A DNA stretch of 64,000 bases, from assembly GCF_014197015.1 (NCBI RefSeq), contig NZ_JACIET010000001.1, positions 1,798,001 through 1,862,000 of the forward strand, in the 5' to 3' direction. The notes under the pieces were generated by a model. It saw only the letters and a program-made list of their open reading frames with translations. It made no database searches and had not been told where the DNA came from. Positions 17,346 through 26,044 of this stretch are shown piece by piece; position 1 is the stretch's first letter, and each line of letters opens with the position of its first letter. The translations under genes and the position numbers were made by a program. Source of the DNA: Niveibacterium umoris (GTDB taxonomy: Bacteria > Pseudomonadota > Gammaproteobacteria > Burkholderiales > Rhodocyclaceae).

Positions 17346-18206
17346 ATTCATCCGACTATTCTTCAAGGCTGGACGCCGGACGCTTTCGTCGTCGTTGCAA
17401 GCATTCTGGGACTGTGTGTTGGCAGCTTCCTGAATGTCGTCATTCACCGACTTCCGAAAATGATGGAGCGGGAATGGCATGAGCAAGCGGCTGAACTGCG
17501 GGGGGAGGCGCCGCCCGAAGGAGATCCGATCTCCATTGCACGGCCGCGCTCCCGCTGCCCGCACTGCGGCACCCAGATTGCGAGCTGGCAGAACGTCCCC
17601 CTCCTGAGTTATGCCCTATTGGGCGGCCGCTGCGGACATTGCAAGGCGCCAATCGGGCTGCGATATCCGTTTGTCGAAATTCTCGGGGGACTTGCCGGCG
17701 GATTTGCCGCGTGGCATTTCGGTTTGAGCTGCGCGGCGGCCGGGGCAATGATCTTCAGCTGGGCAATGCTTGCTCTGACCTTCATCGATCTCGATACACA
17801 ACTGCTGCCCGACTCGATCACCCTGCCGCTGCTTTGGATCGGACTGATCCTCAACATACCCGAAACCTTCGTTGCGCTCGAATCGGCGGTTCTCGGTGCA
17901 GTGATCGGCTATCTTGCGCTGTGGTCGGTCTATTGGGCCTTCAAACTCCTGACCGGCAAGGAGGGGATGGGCTTCGGGGACTTCAAGCTGCTTGCCGCCA
18001 TTGGCGCCTTTGTGGGGTGGCAGCAGTTGCCTTTGGTTATTCTGGTTTCTTCCGTGATAGGCGCCGGCGTCGGCATTGCGCTGATCGTATTGGCGAAACA
18101 TGGCCGCAGCACGCCTATCCCGTTCGGCCCTTACCTGGCGGGCGCTGGTCTCGTCGCGCTTTACTGGGGGCCGGCCTTGACACAGCGTTACCTCAGCCAA
18201 GTCTGA
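17346..18206 (+). CDS. pilD: prepilin peptidase/N-methyltransferase PilD, apparent ATT start
   Basis: PilD is the inner-membrane aspartic protease that cleaves type IV prepilin leaders and methylates the new N-terminus. Seen in the sequence: the first helix and family signature LGLCVGSFLNVVIHRLP, the zinc-binding pairs CPHC and CGHC about 25 residues apart, and both catalytic aspartates (FIDLDTQLLPDS and GFGDFKLL), with several membrane helices and a 286-residue length, as expected. The first ATG in frame, 17460, would remove the first helix and signature. Between the pilC stop and that ATG there is no ATG, GTG or TTG in frame. An AGGAG site lies 7 bases before an ATT at 17346, so I infer initiation at ATT. 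A sequencing error is the alternative. coaE, which often follows pilD, is absent. Confidence 0.88.
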   Translation: MHPTILQGWTPDAFVVVASILGLCVGSFLNVVIHRLPKMMEREWHEQAAELRGEAPPEGDPISIARPRSRCPHCGTQIASWQNVPLLSYALLGGRCGHCKAPIGLRYPFVEILGGLAGGFAAWHFGLSCAAAGAMIFSWAMLALTFIDLDTQLLPDSITLPLLWIGLILNIPETFVALESAVLGAVIGYLALWSVYWAFKLLTGKEGMGFGDFKLLAAIGAFVGWQQLPLVILVSSVIGAGVGIALIVLAKHGRSTPIPFGPYLAGAGLVALYWGPALTQRYLSQV

Positions 18207-18372
18207 ACGGTCGCAGTCACGCGTCTTTTCCGCCGCGAATTGGCGCGCGGCGCCGCGCTTGCAATATGCGCGGACGCCCACATATGCCCCAAAGTCCCGT
18301 GCAACACGCCGGCGCGAGCATTCACCGCCCGGTTGCGCTAGAATTTTGGGCTTGATTTTCAGGAGCTTAGCC

Positions 18373-18642
18373 ATGCCGATCTACGAATATCGCTGCGCGG
18401 ATTGCGGGCATCAGAAAGACGTACTCCAGAAAGTGTCGGATGCTCCGCTCTCGACCTGCCCGGCCTGTGGGCACGAATCCTTTGGCAAAGCACTGACGGC
18501 CGCCGGATTCCAGCTCAAGGGATCCGGCTGGTATGCGACCGACTTCAAAGGCGGTAGCACCACCGCCACCGCAAAGACTGAAGCTGCTGCGAGCGAGACC
18601 GCAAAACCGGCTGGCTGCGGCGGCAACTGCGCCTGTCACTGA
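18373..18642 (+). CDS. FmdB family zinc-ribbon protein
   Basis: An 89-residue protein with the FmdB regulatory-type zinc ribbon: MPIYEYRCADCGHQ then CPACGHESF, a pair of C-x2-C motifs that should bind one zinc. Residues 50-80 are low-complexity Ala/Thr/Lys, and the tail is Cys rich (GCGGNCACH). The ATG at 18373 follows aggag by 7 bases and starts at the family's conserved MPIYEY, excluding an upstream in-frame start at 18259. Its function is not established beyond an early proposed regulatory role in formamidase expression. It overlaps the next gene by one base (TGATG), and its position before DUF502 and aspS is conserved in betaproteobacteria. Confidence 0.88.
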   Translation: MPIYEYRCADCGHQKDVLQKVSDAPLSTCPACGHESFGKALTAAGFQLKGSGWYATDFKGGSTTATAKTEAAASETAKPAGCGGNCACH

Positions 18643-19259
18643 TGCCGTTCAAGAAATACCTCATTGCTGGCTTGCTTGTCTGGGTGCCACTGACCATCAC
18701 GGTCTGGGTGCTGCACTTGATTGTCGGTACGCTCGATCAGTCCTTGCTGCTGCTGCCTTCCGAATGGCGCCCAGCGCACCTGATCGGCGTAGATATTCCG
18801 GGCTTCGGAGCAATCCTGACCCTGCTGGTGGTCGTGATGACCGGCGTCGTCGTTGCCAACTACTTCGGGCAACGCGTGATCGGGTTCTGGGAGAGCCTGC
18901 TTGCACGCATCCCGGTCGTGAAGTCGATCTACTCGAGCGTCAAGCAGGTCTCCGACACCTTGTTCGCGCCGAACGGCCAGGCCTTCCGGAAAGCGCTGCT
19001 GGTGCAATACCCGCGCGAAGGCAGCTGGACGGTAGGCTTCTTGACCGGCGCACCGAGTACTGAAGTTGCACGGCATTTGCCCGGTGAACACGTCAGCGTT
19101 TATATCCCGACCACACCGAACCCGACTTCGGGATTCTTCCTGATGATGCACAAGGAGGCCGTGGTCGAACTCGAAATGAGCGTCGACGACGCACTCAAGT
19201 ACATCATTTCGATGGGTGTCGTTGCGCCGGGCGTTACGAACTCAAACTCGAAGCGCTAA
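18642..19259 (+). CDS. DUF502 family membrane protein
   Basis: A 205-residue protein with two N-terminal transmembrane helices (LIAGLLVWVPLTITVWVLHL and GFGAILTLLVVVMTGVVVANYFG) and a soluble domain containing the family motifs LLARIPVVKSIYSSVKQV and GSWTVGFLTGAPS. The family's function is unknown in bacteria; distant plant relatives are COV proteins involved in trafficking. The ATG overlaps the fmdB stop codon, implying translational coupling. aspS follows after 228 bases that contain hairpins. Confidence 0.85.
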   Translation: MPFKKYLIAGLLVWVPLTITVWVLHLIVGTLDQSLLLLPSEWRPAHLIGVDIPGFGAILTLLVVVMTGVVVANYFGQRVIGFWESLLARIPVVKSIYSSVKQVSDTLFAPNGQAFRKALLVQYPREGSWTVGFLTGAPSTEVARHLPGEHVSVYIPTTPNPTSGFFLMMHKEAVVELEMSVDDALKYIISMGVVAPGVTNSNSKR

Positions 19260-19298
19260 CAATGCTTGCTGCTTCCGATTTCCGCACCGGGGCTGCCT

Positions 19299-19397
19299 GT
19301 TTGAATCCCCAAGACGGGATTTCAAACGTGGGCGCAAATACCCCTGGGCCACACGCACGAAATCGGGTGGGCTGAACGTTTGGCACCTGTTCAGCCC
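19299..19397 (+). promoter_or_regulatory. two hairpins in the DUF502-aspS intergenic region
   Basis: Hairpin 1 (19299-19327) pairs GTTTGAATCCC with GGGATTTCAAAC, with one bulged base. Hairpin 2 (19369-19397) pairs GGGCTGAAC with GTTCAGCCC across an 11-base loop. Neither has a downstream T run, and no T-box features were recognised. They could form a 5' leader of aspS or the end of the fmdB-DUF502 transcript. Confidence 0.4.
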
Positions 19398-19487
19398 TGA
19401 GCGTCCCTTCGACGCACGAAGCGCCCCATGACAACCAACACGCCCTGATCCCGGCGTGAAAACGAATCAGAAAGACCGGAGTTCCCG

Positions 19488-21272
19488 ATGCGTACCTGTT
19501 ATAGCGGCCAAGTGAGTGCCGCCCACCTTGACCAGATTGTCACCCTCACCGGCTGGGCCCATCGTCGTCGCGACCACGGCGGCGTGATCTTCATCGACCT
19601 GCGTGACCGCGAAGGCCTCGTGCAGGTCGTCTGCGACCCTGACCGTGCAGACACCTTCAAGATCGCCGAATCCGTGCGCAACGAGTTCTGCCTGAAGGTC
19701 GTCGGCAAGGTCCGTCGCCGACCGGAAGGCACCACCAACGCCAACCTCGTCTCCGGCGAGGTCGAGGTGCTGTGCCATGAGCTGGAAGTGCTCAACCCGT
19801 CGGTCACGCCCCCGTTCCAGTTGGACGACGACAACCTCTCTGAAACCGTGCGTCTGACGCACCGCGTGATGGATCTGCGCCGCCCGTACATGCAGAAGAT
19901 CATGCAACTGCGCTACCGCACTGCACGAGCCTTCCGCCGCTTCCTCGACGATCAGGGCTTCATCGACATCGAAACGCCGATGCTCACCAAGAGCACGCCG
20001 GAAGGCGCACGCGACTACCTGGTGCCGAGCCGTGTCCACGACGGCCAGTTCTTCGCGCTGCCGCAATCGCCCCAGCTCTTCAAACAGATGCTGATGGTCG
20101 CGGGTTTCGACCGTTACTACCAGCTGACCAAGTGCTTCCGCGATGAGGACCTGCGCGCCGACCGCCAGCCGGAATTCACGCAGGTTGATATCGAAACCTC
20201 CTTCCTGACCGAGACCGAGATCACGGCGATCATGGAAGAGATGTTCCGCACCGTGTTCAAGGAAGCGGCCGGCATCGAACTACCGAACCCCTTCCCGCGC
20301 ATCAGCTACGCCGAAGCAATGGCGAAGTACGGCTCCGACAAGCCCGATCTGCGCGTCACGCTGGAACTGGTGGATGTCGCCGACGCGCTGCAGGATGTCG
20401 CATTCAAGGTCTTCGCCCACGCCGCTGCCGACCCCACCTGCCGCGTCACTGCGCTGCGCATCCCCGGCGGCGCGGCACTGTCGCGCGGCGAGATCGATGG
20501 CTACACCGAGTTCGTCAAGATCTACGGCGCCAAGGGCCTTGCCTACATCAAGGTCAACGATGTCACGCAACCGAACGAGACCGGCCTGCAGAGCCCGATC
20601 GTCAAGAACATCCACGAGCAAGCGCTGCGCACGATTCTTGAGCGCACCGGCGCGCAGTCGGGCGACCTGATCTTCTTCGGTGCCGACAAGGCAAAGATCG
20701 TGTCGGACGCTCTGGGTGCGCTGCGCATCAAGATCGGCCACGAGAAGGGCCATGTCGATGGCCGCGCATGGGCCCCTGCGTGGGTCGTTGACTTCCCAAT
20801 GTTCGAGTACGACGAAGACGAGAAGCGCTGGAACGCCTGCCACCACCCCTTCACATCGCCGAAGGACGAGCATGTCGACCTGCTCGCCACCGACCCCGGC
20901 AAGTGCCTCGCCAAGGCCTACGATCTGGCGCTGAACGGCTACGAAGTAGGCGGCGGCTCCGTGCGTATCCACCGTGAAGACGTGCAGTCCAAGGTCTTCT
21001 CGGCGATCGGCCTGACCAAGGAAGAAGCCGAGTTGAAGTTTGGCTTCCTGCTTGACGCGCTGCGCTACGGCGCGCCGCCCCACGGCGGCCTCGCGTTTGG
21101 CCTCGACCGCGTCGTGATGCTGCTCGCGGGCACCGATTCGATCCGCGACGTGATTGCGTTCCCGAAGACCCAGCGCGCGCAATGCCTGCTCACCCAGGCC
21201 CCGAGTCCGGTCGACGAGAAGCAGTTGCGCGAGCTTCATATCCGCCTGCGTAACGTCCAGCCGGCCACCTGA
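19488..21272 (+). CDS. aspS: aspartyl-tRNA synthetase
   Basis: AspS charges tRNA-Asp with aspartate. The 594-residue bacterial-type enzyme has the N-terminal anticodon-binding OB fold ([23 protein letters not shown]), class II motif 2 ([19 protein letters not shown]), the bacterial GAD insertion (residues about 285-410) and motif 3 ([16 protein letters not shown]), ending with [10 protein letters not shown]. Whether it discriminates between tRNA-Asp and tRNA-Asn cannot be decided from the sequence alone, and no gatCAB is present here. A strong terminator follows, which separates aspS from nudB; in many relatives the two lie closer together. Confidence 0.97.
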   Translation: MRTCYSGQVSAAHLDQIVTLTGWAHRRRDHGGVIFIDLRDREGLVQVVCDPDRADTFKIAESVRNEFCLKVVGKVRRRPEGTTNANLVSGEVEVLCHELEVLNPSVTPPFQLDDDNLSETVRLTHRVMDLRRPYMQKIMQLRYRTARAFRRFLDDQGFIDIETPMLTKSTPEGARDYLVPSRVHDGQFFALPQSPQLFKQMLMVAGFDRYYQLTKCFRDEDLRADRQPEFTQVDIETSFLTETEITAIMEEMFRTVFKEAAGIELPNPFPRISYAEAMAKYGSDKPDLRVTLELVDVADALQDVAFKVFAHAAADPTCRVTALRIPGGAALSRGEIDGYTEFVKIYGAKGLAYIKVNDVTQPNETGLQSPIVKNIHEQALRTILERTGAQSGDLIFFGADKAKIVSDALGALRIKIGHEKGHVDGRAWAPAWVVDFPMFEYDEDEKRWNACHHPFTSPKDEHVDLLATDPGKCLAKAYDLALNGYEVGGGSVRIHREDVQSKVFSAIGLTKEEAELKFGFLLDALRYGAPPHGGLAFGLDRVVMLLAGTDSIRDVIAFPKTQRAQCLLTQAPSPVDEKQLRELHIRLRNVQPAT

Positions 21273-21301
21273 CGGACATTCCGCCGATCGCGCAAGGCCC
21301 C

Positions 21302-21338
21302 AAAACGGCCGCGCCTCCTCCGGGAGCGCGGCCGTTTT
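21302..21338 (+). terminator. intrinsic terminator after aspS
   Basis: ACGGCCGCGC and GCGCGGCCGT form a 10-base-pair stem with AAAA before and TTTT after it; it lies 30 bases past the aspS stop codon. Confidence 0.85.
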
Positions 21339-21450
21339 CATTTGGCTCGCACTCAGGGGACTTCAACCCGAGATGCAAAGAACAGCGCGCCCGCCTCAAG
21401 CTGATTGGGTTCGGTGCCGTTGACCCGTCCACTTGAGCGGGGGATGGAGC

Positions 21451-23076
21451 ATGGCGGGCAAGGTCGAGGATCTCACCGTCCTCGTGGTCGAAAACCAGAG
21501 CAACATGCGCACGCAATTGCGCAACATGCTGGCGATGTGCGGCATCGTCAAGCTGCAGGCTGCGCAGAGCGCGGGCGCCGCGATCCGCAAGCTGCGCGAC
21601 GAGACCTTCGACATCATCCTATGTGAATACCACCTCGGCGAAGGCCAGGACGGCCAGCACTTTCTGGAAGACATCCGCAGTCACCACCTGATTCCGCTGT
21701 CGACACTGTTCATCATGGTCACAGGTGAGCGCAGTTACGAGCGCGTCGTCGGCGCTGCCGAACTGGCGCCGAACGATTACATCCTCAAGCCCTTTGCGCC
21801 GGAGCTGCTACGCACCCGGCTGGAGCGCGCACTGAACAAGCGCGAGGCGTTCATGGCCGCATGGCAGTTGGTCGAGGCCGGCAACGCGGCAGATGCGATC
21901 GCGGCGTGCGAGGAAGGCGAGATCAAGTACCCCGTATACGCCATCGACTTTCTGCGCCTGCGTGCCGAACTGCTCGCCACAACCGGGCGCGCGGAAGAGG
22001 CGCAAGCCGTCTACGAAAAGGTGCTGGAGCGGCGCGCCGTACCCTGGGCGCGCCTGGGACTCGCGAAGGCGTTGTTCATGCGCAAGCGCTTTGAGGATGC
22101 GGAGCAACTGCTTGTCGCGCTGCTTAACGAAAGCGACGAATACCTCGACGCATGGGACTGGCTCGCGAAGACACGAGAAGCGGTCGGCGCCCTGAAGGAA
22201 GCGCGCGAGGCCCTGGAAAAAGCCTCGTCGCTCTCGCCGCACACCTTGCGGCGAATGCGTCACATTGGCGAAGTATCGCTGGAACTCGGCGATCTGGAAT
22301 CTGCCGAGAAGACACTCAACGAGGTCGTCCGACGTGCCAAGTACTCCGATTTCCGCGATCCGGAAGACCACGTGAGGCTGGTCAAGGCTCAACTGGGTGT
22401 CGGCGCTGCGGACCGTGCCAGCGCAACGATCCGCGACCTGGAAAAGTCCATGCAGGGACTGCCGAAAACCGAACTTTGCAAGGCGCTGTCGTCGGCAATG
22501 GTTTTCACTCAGCAGGGCGACAAGTCGCGGGCAACGGAGGCGGCCGAACGCGCCGTATCGCTGCTGGATTCACGCCTTGGGGCGACGACGAATCTGAAGA
22601 AGGATCTCGCGAAAGTCTGCATCGAACACAAACTCGACAGTCAGGCCGCTGACGTGGTCATGGACATCATGCGCCATGCTGCCGACGATGCCGCGGTAGA
22701 CGACATCACCAAGATGCTGGGTGATCTTGGGCGACCAGAGCTTGGGGCTTCGCTGGCGCAGCAGATGAAATCCGAAGTGAAAGACATGATGGGCGAAGGC
22801 GCGCGCATGGCACAGCGTGGCGACTACGAAGGCGCCGTGACCCACATGCTGGAAGCGGTGCGGCGCATGCCAGGCAACACCATGGTGACCTACAACGCCG
22901 CGCTGGCCTTGCTCAAGTACATCGAACACAGCGGTTGGGACGCGCACTATGCGGAGCAGGCGCGTGGCCTGATCGAGCGCATCCAGCGCAGCGATCCGGG
23001 CAACCCGAAGCTCGGCGCCCTGCACCTCTACTTCGACGGCCTTGCCAAGCGATTCGGCGCGCGTGCCGCCAAATAG
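21451..23076 (+). CDS. TPR protein with degenerate response-regulator receiver domain
   Basis: A 541-residue cytoplasmic protein: an N-terminal receiver domain (residues about 8-128) followed by tetratricopeptide-like helical repeats to the end. The receiver fold is clear (LTVLVVENQ, IILCEYHLGEGQDGQHFLEDIR, FIMVTGE, NDYILKPF), and the conserved Thr and Lys are present. However, the phosphoacceptor Asp at the end of strand 3 is Glu, and the acidic pair of strand 1 reads Glu-Asn. It is therefore unlikely to be phosphorylated and may be locked in an active-like state. No DNA-binding domain is present, so it probably works through protein contacts. I prefer the ATG at 21451 behind a ggggg/gatggag site to an upstream TTG. 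No sensor kinase is nearby. Confidence 0.82.
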   Translation: MAGKVEDLTVLVVENQSNMRTQLRNMLAMCGIVKLQAAQSAGAAIRKLRDETFDIILCEYHLGEGQDGQHFLEDIRSHHLIPLSTLFIMVTGERSYERVVGAAELAPNDYILKPFAPELLRTRLERALNKREAFMAAWQLVEAGNAADAIAACEEGEIKYPVYAIDFLRLRAELLATTGRAEEAQAVYEKVLERRAVPWARLGLAKALFMRKRFEDAEQLLVALLNESDEYLDAWDWLAKTREAVGALKEAREALEKASSLSPHTLRRMRHIGEVSLELGDLESAEKTLNEVVRRAKYSDFRDPEDHVRLVKAQLGVGAADRASATIRDLEKSMQGLPKTELCKALSSAMVFTQQGDKSRATEAAERAVSLLDSRLGATTNLKKDLAKVCIEHKLDSQAADVVMDIMRHAADDAAVDDITKMLGDLGRPELGASLAQQMKSEVKDMMGEGARMAQRGDYEGAVTHMLEAVRRMPGNTMVTYNAALALLKYIEHSGWDAHYAEQARGLIERIQRSDPGNPKLGALHLYFDGLAKRFGARAAK

Positions 23077-23153
23077 GCATGCGTTGTAGCGGCGAAAGAA
23101 GCGTCACCTCAGCCTGATACACTCGGAGCGCACATTCCCTGCGAGGTAGGTTG

Positions 23154-23513
23154 ATGGCGCCAGGCTTCTTCAAGGTACTTGTCGTTGCGGCGGCCTTAGC
23201 TGTCGCCGGCGTGGCCAGCGCGCGCACTGCGCCGGCGCTCGGCGACATTCAGCAAGCGGATCTGCCCCCCGAAGCACGCCAGACGCTCAAGCTGATTGAG
23301 CGCGGGGGGCCGTTCCCGTATCGCCGCGACGGAATCGTCTTTCAGAATCGGGAAGGACGCCTGCCGTATCGCGATCGGGGTTGCTACCGCGAATACACCG
23401 TCCCGACACCCGGCGAGCGAGATCGGGGCGCCCGACGCATCATCAGCAGTTGCGATGGTCCGCGCTACTACACCGGCGACCACTACCGCAGTTTTCAGAG
23501 GATTCGACCGTGA
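23154..23513 (+). CDS. secreted barnase-like guanyl-preferring ribonuclease
   Basis: A 119-residue protein with a signal peptide (hydrophobic VLVVAAALAVAGVASA) and a small RNase domain of the N1/T1/barnase type. The order of motifs matches barnase: IVFQNREGRLP, then YREYT holding the catalytic Glu, RRIISS holding the catalytic Arg, and GDHYRSF holding the catalytic His. Two cysteines (CYRE and SSC) may form a disulfide after export. The reaction is RNA cleavage on the 3' side of guanosine through a cyclic phosphate. The ATG at 23154 follows gaggtagg; a TTG just before it is less likely. It overlaps by four bases with the barstar gene, giving a toxin-inhibitor pair. Confidence 0.9.
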   Translation: MAPGFFKVLVVAAALAVAGVASARTAPALGDIQQADLPPEARQTLKLIERGGPFPYRRDGIVFQNREGRLPYRDRGCYREYTVPTPGERDRGARRIISSCDGPRYYTGDHYRSFQRIRP

Positions 23514-23935
23514 GCCCATTTCAGGCCTCTGCCGGACTCAATGGCGTGTTCCGCTGCACCACCGAGCAGGCAACGGCACTCCAGCGCGCCGCCGAACAAC
23601 GGCGCTACATCACCGCCGCCATCGATCTGCCTCGCGACGTCAGCCCACCAACGATTTTCGAGGGATTTGCGTCCGCGATGCGCTTCCCCGAGTGGTTCGG
23701 CAACAACTGGGATGCGTTGGCGGACTGCCTGTCGGATCTGAGCTGGCTCGACGAAGAGGGTTACCTCATCATCCTGCGCGGCTGCGGTCGTGCATTTCCG
23801 AAACACGAAGGCAACTGGGCGATGCTGATGGACATTTTGAAGGAGTCCGCCGCGTTCTGGCAGCGCGAAGGCGTCCCGTTCTGCGTGCTGGTGGACGAAG
23901 GCCCCCAGGACTTGCCGCCGCTTCCGATCACATGA
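23510..23935 (+). CDS. barstar-family ribonuclease inhibitor
   Basis: A 141-residue cytoplasmic protein of the barstar family. The segment WFGNNWDALADCLSDLSWL carries the conserved Asp that plugs the RNase active site in barnase-barstar complexes. Its role is to neutralise the adjacent RNase before export. The start is a GTG at 23510 overlapping the RNase stop codon (GTGA), and no ATG lies near; upstream in-frame residues would read through the RNase gene in another frame. Translational coupling would keep inhibitor and enzyme in proportion. The next gene, nudB, overlaps its stop by four bases (ATGA). Confidence 0.9.
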   Translation: MSPFQASAGLNGVFRCTTEQATALQRAAEQRRYITAAIDLPRDVSPPTIFEGFASAMRFPEWFGNNWDALADCLSDLSWLDEEGYLIILRGCGRAFPKHEGNWAMLMDILKESAAFWQREGVPFCVLVDEGPQDLPPLPIT

Positions 23936-24378
23936 ACTACAAAACGCCTGTCTCGGTCCTCGTCGTCATTCACTCCGCAGCGCTCGAAGTGCTGCTGATC
24001 GAACGCGCCGCGCACCCCGGATACTGGCAGTCGGTGACCGGCAGCCAGGAAGGCGATGAAACGCTGCGCGAGACGGCCGTGCGTGAAGTCGCAGAGGAAA
24101 CCGGCATCGTGGCCGCAGCCGATGCGCTTGTCGATTGGCAACTGAGCCAGCAATACGAGATTTTCCCGCAGTGGCGCCATCGCTATGCCCCTGGCGTCAC
24201 ACACAACACCGAACACGTCTTCAGTTTGTGCGTTGCGCGCGACACGCCGATCGTGCTGGCCCCCGACGAGCACCGTGCGTGGCGCTGGCTCCCCTGGCAG
24301 GAAGCCGCCGAAGCCTGTTTCTCATGGAGCAACCGCGACGCAATCCTCGCCCTGCCGACACGGCTGGCGACGGATTAG
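23932..24378 (+). CDS. nudB: dihydroneopterin triphosphate diphosphatase (Nudix hydrolase)
   Basis: A 148-residue Nudix enzyme. The Nudix box is intact: GSQEGDETLRETAVREVAEETG (G-x5-E-x7-R-E-x2-E-E-x-G). The N-terminus YKTPVSVLVVIH and the region TEHVFSLCVA match NudB, which removes pyrophosphate from dihydroneopterin triphosphate in folate synthesis. nudB near aspS is a common proteobacterial arrangement; here the receiver-TPR gene and the RNase/inhibitor pair lie between them. The start overlaps the barstar stop codon. Confidence 0.88.
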   Translation: MNYKTPVSVLVVIHSAALEVLLIERAAHPGYWQSVTGSQEGDETLRETAVREVAEETGIVAAADALVDWQLSQQYEIFPQWRHRYAPGVTHNTEHVFSLCVARDTPIVLAPDEHRAWRWLPWQEAAEACFSWSNRDAILALPTRLATD

Positions 24379-24458
24379 TCCGTTCGAGGCAGCCGCTCCC
24401 TAGCTTCAGCCTCGCGTCTCGCGCACGGTTGACGGGAAGCAACATCTTCAGAATAAGA

Positions 24459-24487
24459 CTTTGCATTCAATGCCTTACCCCCTAGAT
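24459..24487 (+). promoter_or_regulatory. candidate heat-shock (sigma-32) promoter of hsp20
   Basis: CTTTGCA (24459-24465) resembles the -35 CTTGAAA, and CCCCCTAGAT (24478-24487) resembles the -10 CCCCATNT, with a 12-base spacer. A hairpin CCCCTA/TAGGGG overlaps the -10 region. It lies 58-86 bases before the hsp20 start codon. Confidence 0.4.
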
Positions 24488-24544
24488 TGGAAGTAGGGGC
24501 TGGGCCTTCAACGGCCGTTTCCCCTCAACTCAACGGAGGTAATC

Positions 24545-24958
24545 ATGGCAAATCTGCTCAGGCACGATCCGCTGGACGACCTCTTCCGCGGCTTCTTCGT
24601 ACGCCCGGTTGAGTTCGCCCAAACTCCCGACGCGCCGAGCATCACGCTCGACGTCAAGGAAGGGCCCGAAAGCTTCACGGTCCATGCCGAACTGCCCGGC
24701 ATGAAGAAAGACGACATCCATGTGCATATCGACGGCGCCATTGTCTCGATCAGCGCCGAGCGCAAGGGTGAAAAGGAAATCAAGGATGGCGAAAAGGTGC
24801 TTCGCACCGAACGTTACTTCGGCAAGGTCAGCCGCAGCTTCCAGCTCGGCACCGACATTGACGACGCACGCGCCATGGCGAAGTTCAATGACGGCGTCCT
24901 TGAACTGACCTTGCCCAAGAAGGCCACCACCCAGGCGCGCCGCCTGACGATCAACTGA
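24545..24958 (+). CDS. small heat-shock protein, Hsp20/alpha-crystallin family
   Basis: A 137-residue ATP-independent chaperone that holds unfolding proteins. The alpha-crystallin domain spans about residues 38-130, with ELPGMKKDDIHVHIDGAIVSISAERK and the signature A-x-x-x-n-G-V-L motif FNDGVLELTLPKK near the C-terminus. The N-terminal arm is short (LLRHDPLDDLFRGFF). The C-terminal I/V-x-I/V anchor appears as LTIN rather than IPI. A good ribosome-binding site (ggaggta) precedes the ATG, a heat-shock-like promoter is upstream, and a terminator follows, so it is probably monocistronic. Confidence 0.93.
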   Translation: MANLLRHDPLDDLFRGFFVRPVEFAQTPDAPSITLDVKEGPESFTVHAELPGMKKDDIHVHIDGAIVSISAERKGEKEIKDGEKVLRTERYFGKVSRSFQLGTDIDDARAMAKFNDGVLELTLPKKATTQARRLTIN

Positions 24959-24980
24959 CCTTCATCGCTTGAAACACTCA

Positions 24981-25013
24981 CGGCGAAGGGTCTATGCCTT
25001 TCGCCGTTTTTCT
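24981..25013 (+). terminator. intrinsic terminator after hsp20
   Basis: CGGCGAAGG and CCTTTCGCCG form a GC-rich stem with a 7-8 base loop, followed by TTTTTCTTT. Confidence 0.85.
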
Positions 25014-25022
25014 TTGCGCTAA

Positions 25023-25946
<924 letters not shown>

Positions 25947-26044
25947 CCGCACTGCGCGGCGCCGGCGAGATCATGCTGGACGCCGCCGCGAGTTCCCCTT
26001 TCGCCGTTTCCGCAGCGCCTTAGATCGACCACAGGACGCCCTCC

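Noticed and set aside
16434-17564. A 376-codon frame opposite pilC and the pilC-pilD junction
   Set aside because: It covers two well-recognised genes in antisense and has no ribosome-binding site or known motif.
17460-18206. pilD starting at its first ATG
   Set aside because: It would delete the first helix and the GSFLNVVIHRLP signature that all prepilin peptidases need.
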